Source: Thauera phenylacetica B4P
GTDB taxonomy: Bacteria > Pseudomonadota > Gammaproteobacteria > Burkholderiales > Rhodocyclaceae
Assembly: GCF_000310225.1 (NCBI RefSeq)
Contig: NZ_AMXF01000015.1
Coordinates: forward strand, 1-41,017
DNA: 41,017 nt
Direction: 5' to 3'
Under the pieces are notes generated by a model that was not told where the DNA came from, did no database searches, and was given only the letters and a program-made list of their open reading frames with translations. The position numbers were made by a program, and so were the translations under genes. Positions 35,195 through 41,017 of this stretch are shown one piece after another. Positions within the stretch are counted from its first letter, which is position 1, and the number at the start of each line of letters is the position of its first letter.

Positions 35195-35581
35195 TCAAGC
35201 CCCCACCGGCAGGCGACCTCGAACGACCTCGTGCGCCACGATCTCCGCCGGCGCGAGCACCTCGATCACGCGCCGGAAAACCTGGCGGGCACGGGCGCTG
35301 TTGTCACGCGAGAAGTTGCACACGTACACGTCCAACGTCGCATCGCCGGTCTCGGGCCAGGTGTGGATCGCGAGGTGCGACTCGGCCAGCACCACTGTCC
35401 CGGTGACGCCCGCCGGCTCTCCTTCGGCATTCTCGAACTGGTAGAAGTAGGCGCCGAGCGGGCTCAGCCCGGCATCGCGACATTCGCCCACGCAGAGTTC
35501 CTCGAGGGCGGCGCGGCGGGTCAGGGTGTCGTGCGCGCCGCGACATCGATAGATGTCGCCGATCAGATGCAGTCCGTTCAT
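35195..35581 (-). CDS. speD: S-adenosylmethionine decarboxylase proenzyme (class 1B)
   Basis: A 128-residue pyruvoyl-dependent proenzyme that cleaves itself and then decarboxylates SAM to supply aminopropyl groups for spermidine. The self-processing site is E67-S68 in [15 protein letters not shown]68 would become the pyruvoyl group and H69/H73 belong to the active site. [14 protein letters not shown], with a catalytic-type Cys, follows. The length fits the short bacterial SpeD/SpeH class rather than the long E. coli form. It leads the speD-speE pair. A possible extended -10 (TGGTAAAAT on the minus strand, 35615-35623) lies upstream. Confidence 0.95.
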   Translation of the reverse strand: MNGLHLIGDIYRCRGAHDTLTRRAALEELCVGECRDAGLSPLGAYFYQFENAEGEPAGVTGTVVLAESHLAIHTWPETGDATLDVYVCNFSRDNSARARQVFRRVIEVLAPAEIVAHEVVRGRLPVGA

Positions 35582-35697
35582 ATCCCCAGTTTCCCAAGGC
35601 TATTCAACGTTGCTATTTTACCACACCCAGCCGAGTCATATTCCTGCAAAGACAAGACTCCACCCGGATTGCGGCCGAAAACAACGAGCTCCGGCCC

Positions 35698-35713
35698 TGT
35701 TCCACGTGAAACA
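35698..35713. promoter_or_regulatory. parS, perfect ParB-binding site
   Basis: TGTTCCACGTGAAACA matches the chromosomal parS consensus TGTTNCACGTGAAACA exactly. It lies between the speD start and the stop of the TSUP gene, about 5 kb from dnaA. ParB loads here and spreads to organise origin segregation. Confidence 0.92.
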
Positions 35714-35718
35714 TCCGC

Positions 35719-36489
35719 TCAGCGCAGGAAGGTGTCGTAGGCCAGCCGCAGGATCAGCACGGACACCACCGCGAGGAACATCTTGCGCACGAATCCGGTG
35801 CCATGCTTCAGCGCCATGCGCGAACCGAGGATCGAGCCGGTCAGGTTGCACACCGCCATCACCGCCGCGAGCTTCCACATCAGCTCCACATTGCCGACAA
35901 AGAAGCTGATCGCTGCAAGGTTGGTCGCCACGTTCAGGATCTTCGCCGACACCGACGCGCGCAGGAAATCCATTCCGAGCAGGCGGATGAACAGGAAGAT
36001 CAGAAAGCTCCCGGTGCCCGGACCGAAGAAACCGTCATAGAAGCCGATGACAGCGCCCACGCCCAGCGCGATCGCCACCGAACGTCCACCATGCTCCGGC
36101 TCTTTCGAGACGGAGCCCAGGTCCTTGCGCAGGAAGGTGTACACGGCAACGAGGACGAGCAGCGCGAGGATCAGCGGACGCAGGATCGCGGGGTCGAGAT
36201 AAGCGACCGCCTTGGCCCCGTACCAGGACCCGACGAGTGCGGCGACCGCCCCAGGCCCGGCCACTCGCCACGGAATCTCCACCCGACGGCTGTACTGGAT
36301 CGCCGCGCTGGTGGTGCCGACGATGCTCGCCAGCTTGTTCGTGCCGAACAGCGTCGCGGGCGCCGTGTTCGGAAAGGCCGCAAAGAGCGCCGGCAACTGG
36401 ATCAGGCCACCCCCACCCACGATGGAGTCCACGAAGCCGGCAAACAGGGCGGCAAGCCCGAGCGCGAGAAAGAGGAATTCGGTGTCCAT
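35719..36489 (-). CDS. TSUP-family (TauE/SafE) membrane permease
   Basis: A 256-residue inner-membrane protein with about seven or eight hydrophobic helices in two related halves. Each half carries a family motif: GFVDSIVGGGGLIQLPAL near residue 20, and GFYDGFFGPGTGSFLIFLF near 150. The Asn/Lys segment LFGTNKLASIVGTTSAA and its repeat AKILNVATNLAAI match the family. TSUP proteins export or import sulfite, sulfonates or other organic anions; the substrate here is unknown. ATG 36489 is immediately preceded by a perfect parS site. No sulfur genes lie next to it. Confidence 0.9.
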   Translation of the reverse strand: MDTEFLFLALGLAALFAGFVDSIVGGGGLIQLPALFAAFPNTAPATLFGTNKLASIVGTTSAAIQYSRRVEIPWRVAGPGAVAALVGSWYGAKAVAYLDPAILRPLILALLVLVAVYTFLRKDLGSVSKEPEHGGRSVAIALGVGAVIGFYDGFFGPGTGSFLIFLFIRLLGMDFLRASVSAKILNVATNLAAISFFVGNVELMWKLAAVMAVCNLTGSILGSRMALKHGTGFVRKMFLAVVSVLILRLAYDTFLR

Positions 36490-36497
36490 GGGTGGAG

Positions 36498-36513
36498 TGT
36501 TTCACGTGAAACA
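36498..36513. promoter_or_regulatory. parS, perfect symmetric ParB-binding site
   Basis: TGTTTCACGTGAAACA is the fully palindromic chromosomal parS sequence. It lies 8 bases upstream of the TSUP start codon, so ParB bound here could also block or influence that gene. It is 785 bases from the other perfect site. Confidence 0.95.
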
Positions 36514-36569
36514 AAAAAAGCGCGCCGCAGCACGCTCGAGGCATGGCGGCGAAGCGCGCGTTGGTTTGT

Positions 36570-36673
36570 GTAGGAGCGCCGGCAGGCGCGAACGCGGCCC
36601 CGCAGCCCCGCCGCAATCATCGTAGCCGCCCTCCCCCCAGCGCAGCATTCGCACCTGCCGGAGCTCCTGCAGG
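36570..36673. repeat. REP pair between mnmE and the TSUP gene
   Basis: A forward GTAG REP (GTAGGAGCGCCGGCAGGCGCGAA, 36570-36592) faces a decayed inverted copy (TTCGCACCTGCCGG...GAGCTCCTGCAGG, about 36649-36673). The second copy has lost the CTAC end, showing an older member of the family. Confidence 0.75.
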
Positions 36674-36703
36674 AAACCAATGCGCCGCAAGGATTCGCCG
36701 CGG

Positions 36704-38050
36704 CTACTTGCCGATGCAGAAGCGGGAGAAGATGACCCCGAGCAGATCGTCTGCGCTGAACTCGCCGGTGATCGTCGCGAGCTCCTCCTGCGCCAGGCGC
36801 AGCTCCTCGGCGAAGAGTTCGAGCGCGCCGAGCTGGGTGCCCGCAGCCTCCACATGAAGGAGCGCCTCGCGCAGCGCGAGCAGGTGCCGCTCGCGCGCGA
36901 GGATCACGTCCTCGCCGTGCGCATGCCAGCCCGCGATCCGCAGCAGCTCCTGGCGCACCAGCTCCACGCCCTCCCCGCTTCGCGCCGAGACCTGCAGGCG
37001 GACTCGCCCGCCCGCCTCGACGCGCCCGGGGGGCAAGCCGGCGAGGTCGATCTTGTTCGCCACCACGATGCGCTCGACCCCTTGCGGCAGGCGCACGTCG
37101 AGGTCGTCCTCGGCCACCACCCCCGCCTCGACCAGATGCAGGATCACGTCGGCGCGCGCGATCTCGCGCCAGGTGCGCTCGATGCCGATGCGCTCGACCC
37201 GGTCCTCGGTCTCTCGCAGCCCTGCGGTGTCGATGATGTGCAGCGGGATGCCTTCGATCTGGATCGTCTCGCGCAGCGCGTCGCGAGTGGTGCCCGCGAC
37301 GTCGGTGACGATCGCCCGCTCCTCGCCGGCGAGCTGGTTGAGGAGGCTGGACTTGCCGACGTTGGGCGCCCCCACCAGCACCACGTTGAGCCCGCTGCGC
37401 AGCAGCGCACCCTGGCGCGCGCGGTCGAGCACGCCCTCGAGCGCCTCGTGGATGGATTCGAGGCGCGGCATCGCGCGCGCGCTCTCGAGAAAGTCGATCT
37501 CTTCCTCGGGAAAATCCAGCGTCGCCTCGACCAGCATGCGCAGGTCGATCAGCGCGTCGGTGATGCGATGGACTTCCTCGGAGAACTGCCCGGACAGTGA
37601 GCGCACCGCCGAGCGCGCAGCCGCCGCGGTGGAGGCCTCGATCAGGTCGGCCACCCCCTCGGCCTGGGCAAGGTCGAGCTTGCCGTTGAGGAAGGCACGT
37701 CGGGTGAATTCGCCCGGCTCGGCCAGGCGGGCGCCGAGCTGCACGCAGCGCTCGAGCAGCATCTGCATCACCACCGGGCCGCCATGGCCCTGCAGCTCGA
37801 GCACGTCCTCGCCGGTGAAGGAGGCCGGCGCGGCAAAGTAGAGGAGGACGCCCTCGTCGATCGCCTGCTCGTGTTCATCGAGGAAGCGGGTGAAGTGCGC
37901 GATGCGCGGCCGCGGCATGCGGCCGCACAGGGCGAGGGCGAAGGCGCCGAGGCCGGCGCCCGAGACGCGGACGACACCGATGCCGCCGCGGCCCGGTGCC
38001 GTCGCGATCGCGGCGATCGTGTCAGGCGGGCTTGCCGGCCGACTTTCCAC
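36704..38050 (-). CDS. mnmE: tRNA modification GTPase MnmE
   Basis: A 448-residue GTPase that, with MnmG, makes 5-carboxymethylaminomethyl-uridine at the tRNA wobble position. The N-terminal folate-binding domain includes [22 protein letters not shown] and [15 protein letters not shown]. The G domain has G1 [10 protein letters not shown]2/G3 TDVAGTTRD and DTAGLRET, and G4 NKID. The C-terminus ends CIGK, with the essential Cys. The GTG at 38048-38050 overlaps the yidC end by 29 bases and gives the normal N-terminus. It is the last gene of the rpmH-rnpA-yidD-yidC-mnmE block. Confidence 0.96.
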   Translation of the reverse strand: MESRPASPPDTIAAIATAPGRGGIGVVRVSGAGLGAFALALCGRMPRPRIAHFTRFLDEHEQAIDEGVLLYFAAPASFTGEDVLELQGHGGPVVMQMLLERCVQLGARLAEPGEFTRRAFLNGKLDLAQAEGVADLIEASTAAAARSAVRSLSGQFSEEVHRITDALIDLRMLVEATLDFPEEEIDFLESARAMPRLESIHEALEGVLDRARQGALLRSGLNVVLVGAPNVGKSSLLNQLAGEERAIVTDVAGTTRDALRETIQIEGIPLHIIDTAGLRETEDRVERIGIERTWREIARADVILHLVEAGVVAEDDLDVRLPQGVERIVVANKIDLAGLPPGRVEAGGRVRLQVSARSGEGVELVRQELLRIAGWHAHGEDVILARERHLLALREALLHVEAAGTQLGALELFAEELRLAQEELATITGEFSADDLLGVIFSRFCIGK

Positions 38051-39680
38051 TTTCGATCATCCGCGTGATCTGCCACTGCTGGGCGATCGACAGGCAGTTG
38101 TTCACCACCCAGTACAGCACCAGGCCGGACGGGAACCACAGGAACATGAAGGTGAAGATGATCGGCATCGCCATCATGACCTTGGCCTGGATCGGATCCG
38201 GCGGCGTCGGGTTCAGCTTCATCTGGATCAGCATGGACACGCCCATGATGATCGGCAGGATGAAGTACGGGTCCTTGGCCGAGAGGTCCTGGATCCAGCC
38301 CAGCCACGGCGCATGGCGCATCTCGACGCTGCCGAGCAGCACCCAGTACAGCGCGATGAACACCGGGATCTGCACCAGGATGGGCAGGCAGCCGCCGAGC
38401 GGGTTGATCTTCTCGGTGCGGTAGAGATTCATCATCTCCTGCTGCATCTTGGCCTTGTCGTTGCCGTACATCTCCTTCATGCGCTGCAGGCGCGGGCCCA
38501 GCACGCGCATCTTGGCCATCGACTTGTAGCTCGCCGCCGACAGCGGGAAGAAGATCGCCTTGATCGCCACCGTGACCAGGATGATCGCCCAGCCCCAGTT
38601 GCCGGTGAGGCTATGGAACCAGGACAGCACCCAGAACAGCGGCGCCGCGATCACGGTCAGCCAGCCGTAGTCGACCACCAGGTCGAGGCCCGGGGCGATG
38701 CCCTCGAGCTTGTCCTGCTCCTGCGGGCCGGCGTAAAGGCGGGTGGACACCGCGCCCTCGGCGCCCGGGGCGATCGAGGTCACCGGCAGGATCACGCCCG
38801 CGGAGAACAGGTTGTTGCCGAGCGCGCGCGCGAAGTATTCGCGCTGCTCGCCTTCCTTCGGCAGCCAGGCACCCACGAAGTAGTGCTGCACCATCGCCAC
38901 CCAGCCGTCGGCCGCGGTCTTGGGGAACTTGGCGTCGCCGTCGGTGATGTCGGCGAACTGCACCTTCTGGAACTTGTTGGCGTCGGTGTAGAAGGCCGGG
39001 CCGGTGAAGGTGGTGACGCCGAAGGCCTCGACCTGCTCGGCCGGGTTGCCGTCGCGGGTGAGCTGGAAATAGGCGTGCGGCGCGAGCGCCTGGCCGGAGC
39101 CGTTGCGGATCTCGTAGGCCACGTCGATCAGGTAGCTGCCACGCGCGAAGCGCATCACCTTGGTGACCTGCACGCCGTTCTGCCCGGGCGCCTGCAGGCG
39201 CAGCTCCACGGCGTCCTCGCCGTCCTTCAGGCGCAGCTCGCCGGCGGGCAGCTCGAACTGCGTCTTGTGGTTCGGCAGGCCCTCGCCGATCAGGCCCGAC
39301 TGCGCTGCGTACTGGTGCCGCGTGGTGCCGTCGTCGAGCAGGACGAAGTTGCCGCCCGCCTCGCCGCTCGCCTTGTGCTGCTTGAGCTCGAGGCGAACGA
39401 TGTCACCACCCTGTGCCGAGACCTCGGCGCGCAGCAGATCGGTCTCGACCACGGTGCGCGGCGCGGCGGCAACTTGCGCCGCCTGCTCGCCCGGCACCAC
39501 CGGCTGGCCGGGCGTCGCGCTCAGCGTGGGCGTGGGCACTGCACCGTCGACCGGCGCCGTGTTGCCCGCGGCGGCCTGCTGCTGGGCGGCGGGCGGCTGG
39601 TTCTGCTTGATCCAGCCATCCCACAGCATGACCAGCGAGAAGGAGAAAATCAGAAAGAGGATGAGGCGGCGTTGATCCAT
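38022..39680 (-). CDS. yidC: Membrane protein insertase YidC
   Basis: A 552-residue Oxa1-family insertase for inner-membrane proteins, acting alone or with SecYEG. It has an N-terminal membrane helix ([23 protein letters not shown]) and a large periplasmic beta domain (about 60-340). The conserved five-helix core covers about 355-540: [27 protein letters not shown], the cytosolic loop with [34 protein letters not shown] and [16 protein letters not shown]. The length fits Gram-negative YidC. It lies 20 bases downstream of yidD. Confidence 0.97.
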   Translation of the reverse strand: MDQRRLILFLIFSFSLVMLWDGWIKQNQPPAAQQQAAAGNTAPVDGAVPTPTLSATPGQPVVPGEQAAQVAAAPRTVVETDLLRAEVSAQGGDIVRLELKQHKASGEAGGNFVLLDDGTTRHQYAAQSGLIGEGLPNHKTQFELPAGELRLKDGEDAVELRLQAPGQNGVQVTKVMRFARGSYLIDVAYEIRNGSGQALAPHAYFQLTRDGNPAEQVEAFGVTTFTGPAFYTDANKFQKVQFADITDGDAKFPKTAADGWVAMVQHYFVGAWLPKEGEQREYFARALGNNLFSAGVILPVTSIAPGAEGAVSTRLYAGPQEQDKLEGIAPGLDLVVDYGWLTVIAAPLFWVLSWFHSLTGNWGWAIILVTVAIKAIFFPLSAASYKSMAKMRVLGPRLQRMKEMYGNDKAKMQQEMMNLYRTEKINPLGGCLPILVQIPVFIALYWVLLGSVEMRHAPWLGWIQDLSAKDPYFILPIIMGVSMLIQMKLNPTPPDPIQAKVMMAMPIIFTFMFLWFPSGLVLYWVVNNCLSIAQQWQITRMIESGKSAGKPA

Positions 39681-39700
39681 CGGAATCGTTCTGTCTCAGG

Positions 39701-39910
39701 TCAGGGAACGGGATCATACCCGCCCGAATTGAAGGGATGACAGCGCCCCACCCGTTTCGCGGCCATCCAGCCGCCACGCAGCGCGCCGTGGCGCTGTATC
39801 GCCTCGATCGCGTACTCGGAACAGGTGGGGTGGAAGCGGCAATTGCGGCCAAGCATCGGGCTGATCGCGTAGCGGTAGAAACGCAGCAGGGCGATCAACA
39901 CGGTCTTCAT
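39701..39910 (-). CDS. yidD: Membrane protein insertion efficiency factor YidD
   Basis: A 69-residue small protein of the YidD family, thought to help YidC-dependent insertion at the inner membrane. The N-terminal amphipathic/hydrophobic helix [21 protein letters not shown] is followed by [19 protein letters not shown], with the paired conserved Cys, and the C-terminal [14 protein letters not shown]. Its ATG overlaps the rnpA stop in ATGA. Confidence 0.97.
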   Translation of the reverse strand: MKTVLIALLRFYRYAISPMLGRNCRFHPTCSEYAIEAIQRHGALRGGWMAAKRVGRCHPFNSGGYDPVP

Positions 39911-40269
39911 TGCCGGGGCAGCCTTTGCAGAAGGGAGAGCAGGTCGAGGTTGAGCTCCGCGCGCGTGGCCTTGGCCACCGGCGCGTTCAGGCGCACGACG
40001 AGGTCCATCGCGGGAAGTTCGGCACGCTGACGGCGGAAGATCTCGCGCGCGATCCGCTTGACCAGGTTGCGCACGTTGGCGCGCTTGGCCAGCTTCTTCG
40101 CCACGACCACGCCGAGGCGGGCCGTGTCGAGACCGTTGGGCCGGTAATGCACGATGTAGAACCGCCCGCGCAGCGCCCGCCGAAAAGCAAAAACGGATGA
40201 ATACTCATCCGTTTTGTGCAATCTGTGAGCGCTGCGGAAACCCTGATCAGCGCCCGTGGGCGAAACCAC
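39907..40269 (-). CDS. rnpA: Ribonuclease P protein component
   Basis: A 120-residue basic protein that binds the RNase P RNA and helps process tRNA 5' leaders. The central cleft motifs are visible: [45 protein letters not shown] (the RNR region) and [11 protein letters not shown] at 40267-40269 was chosen because it starts one base after the rpmH stop and gives the typical length. The frame remains open further upstream through rpmH in another phase, but that extension is not family-like. The stop overlaps yidD. Confidence 0.94.
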   Translation of the reverse strand: MVSPTGADQGFRSAHRLHKTDEYSSVFAFRRALRGRFYIVHYRPNGLDTARLGVVVAKKLAKRANVRNLVKRIAREIFRRQRAELPAMDLVVRLNAPVAKATRAELNLDLLSLLQRLPRQ

Positions 40270-40270
40270 C

Positions 40271-40405
40271 TCAGACGGCGAGGCGGTGACGACCCTTGGC
40301 ACGGCGTGCGCGGATGACCGCACGGCCGCCACGGGTCTTCATGCGGACCAGGAAACCATGGGTGCGCTTGCGGCGGACAACGGAGGGCTGATAAGTGCGT
40401 TTCAT
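40271..40405 (-). CDS. rpmH: 50S ribosomal protein L34
   Basis: A 44-residue, very basic ribosomal protein starting [18 protein letters not shown] and ending [10 protein letters not shown], an almost invariant sequence. It is the first gene of the minus-strand block and is followed one base later by rnpA. A strong promoter lies 32 bases upstream. Confidence 0.98.
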   Translation of the reverse strand: MKRTYQPSVVRRKRTHGFLVRMKTRGGRAVIRARRAKGRHRLAV

Positions 40406-40436
40406 GTCGGACTGCCAGTGTTAGGTCAAACGCGAG

Positions 40437-40465
40437 AGTTAAATGGATAATCCTATGTTTGTCAA
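40437..40465 (-). promoter_or_regulatory. Predicted sigma-70 promoter of rpmH
   Basis: On the minus strand TTGACA (complement of 40460-40465) and TTAACT (complement of 40437-40442) are separated by 17 bases, close to consensus. It points into rpmH and probably drives the whole rpmH-rnpA-yidD-yidC-mnmE run. Confidence 0.75.
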
Positions 40466-40485
40466 TAGGAATTTTTGACCGAGCC

Positions 40486-40516
40486 TGTGGATAAGTCTCC
40501 CGTGGCGGTTTAGAAT
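40486..40516 (+). promoter_or_regulatory. DnaA box overlapping a likely dnaA promoter
   Basis: A perfect DnaA box in reverse (TGTGGATAA, 40486-40494) overlaps the weak -35 position (TGGATA, 40488-40493) of a promoter whose -10 would be TAGAAT (40511-40516), 17 bases further on. This fits DnaA autorepression. The rest of the 327-base gap (40406-40732) is GC-rich and shows no other exact box; a 7-of-9 match lies at 40443-40451. Confidence 0.55.
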
Positions 40517-40732
40517 GCTGACTTTTCGTGCCACGCTCTCCAGGTGCCACTGCCCTGGACGAGACGCGCACAGTGCGCCGCTCGAGCGCACCGCCGGCAC
40601 ACTCCCCGACTCGCATCGCAACCCGGCGCCTGCCCATGGGCGCCGCGCATCCTGAATTCTGCCGCAGACCGAACCGCCGCACGCTTGCCCTCCATCCTGC
40701 CCCACGACACTCCACGCCCCCAAGCCCACGCC

Positions 40733-41017
40733 GTGACTCAAGATTTCTGGTCCTTCTGCCTGTCGCGCCTTGAACAGGAGCTGCCCCAGCAGCAGTTCAA
40801 CACCTGGATCAAGACCCTGCGGGCCGAACCCGGCGAAGGCGGCTGGGCGCTCGTCGCGCCCAACCGCTTCGTGCTGCAGTGGGTGCGCGAGCGCTACCTG
40901 CGCCGCGTCGAGGAGCTCGGCGAGGAATTCACCGGCGCCCCGCTCGCCATCGAGCTGCAGCTGCCGCCCGCCGGCGCCGCGCGTCCGGCGCGCGCCGCAG
41001 CCCCGACGGATGCGGCG
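40733..41017 (+). CDS. dnaA: Chromosomal replication initiator DnaA (N-terminus only)
   Basis: The first 95 codons of dnaA run off the right edge. Domain I is present: FWSFCLSRLEQELPQQQFNTWI, then LVAPNRFVLQWVRERYLRRVEEL, the helical region that binds DnaB and regulators. The Ala/Pro-rich linker (domain II) begins at about residue 75. The AAA+ and DNA-binding domains lie outside the window. GTG 40733 is the best start by family N-terminus. It is divergent from rpmH, the classical arrangement. Confidence 0.95.
   Translation, partial: MTQDFWSFCLSRLEQELPQQQFNTWIKTLRAEPGEGGWALVAPNRFVLQWVRERYLRRVEELGEEFTGAPLAIELQLPPAGAARPARAAAPTDAA

Overview
The window is GC-rich chromosomal DNA from a betaproteobacterium, most likely of the Rhodocyclales/Zoogloeaceae type (Thauera, Azoarcus or Aromatoleum). 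This is inferred from gene content and protein style, not from a search. The right end carries the classical replication-origin-proximal block: dnaA (start only) on the plus strand, and rpmH-rnpA-yidD-yidC-mnmE on the minus strand. Three ParB-binding parS-type sites lie at 18.7, 35.7 and 36.5 kb. No tRNA, rRNA, CRISPR array, prophage or insertion sequence was seen.

Left part (1-5.2 kb, minus strand): a membrane protein cut by the window edge, a PEBP/YbhB-like protein, the signal-peptide peptidase SppA, the tRNA methyltransferase TrmB, and the thiazole-synthesis pair ThiG/ThiS. A metX-metW methionine module follows on the plus strand. Its leader looks like a complete SAM-II riboswitch with a promoter immediately upstream and an intrinsic terminator immediately downstream. 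At 7.2-12.7 kb are an unrecognised eight-helix membrane protein with a cytosolic Rossmann/TIR-like tail, a small conserved protein, and a tightly overlapping plus-strand operon: AmpG-like permease, azlC (broken by a frameshift), azlD and a SMUG1-type uracil-DNA glycosylase.

Middle part (12.7-24.4 kb): a divergent LysR regulator controls a compact aerobic gentisate operon. It encodes 3-hydroxybenzoate 6-hydroxylase, gentisate dioxygenase, maleylpyruvate isomerase and fumarylpyruvate hydrolase, taking 3-hydroxybenzoate to pyruvate plus fumarate. Next come an aldo/keto reductase, a TerB/DUF697-like protein, beta-carbonic anhydrase (can), a ROK fructokinase (mak), and a striking tandem array of five 121-bp units, each an inverted pair of GTAG-type REP elements. 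The replication-restart helicase priA reads back towards the array.

Right part (24.4-41 kb): nearly everything is on the minus strand: hemE, trkH, trkA, an NtrX/NtrY-like two-component pair, a DUF4390 protein, rsmB, speE, speD, a TSUP-family permease, then mnmE-yidC-yidD-rnpA-rpmH. Two intergenic regions hold DnaA boxes: priA-hemE (several boxes plus an AT-rich stretch) and rpmH-dnaA (one perfect box). Which of these, if either, is the working origin cannot be settled from this window.
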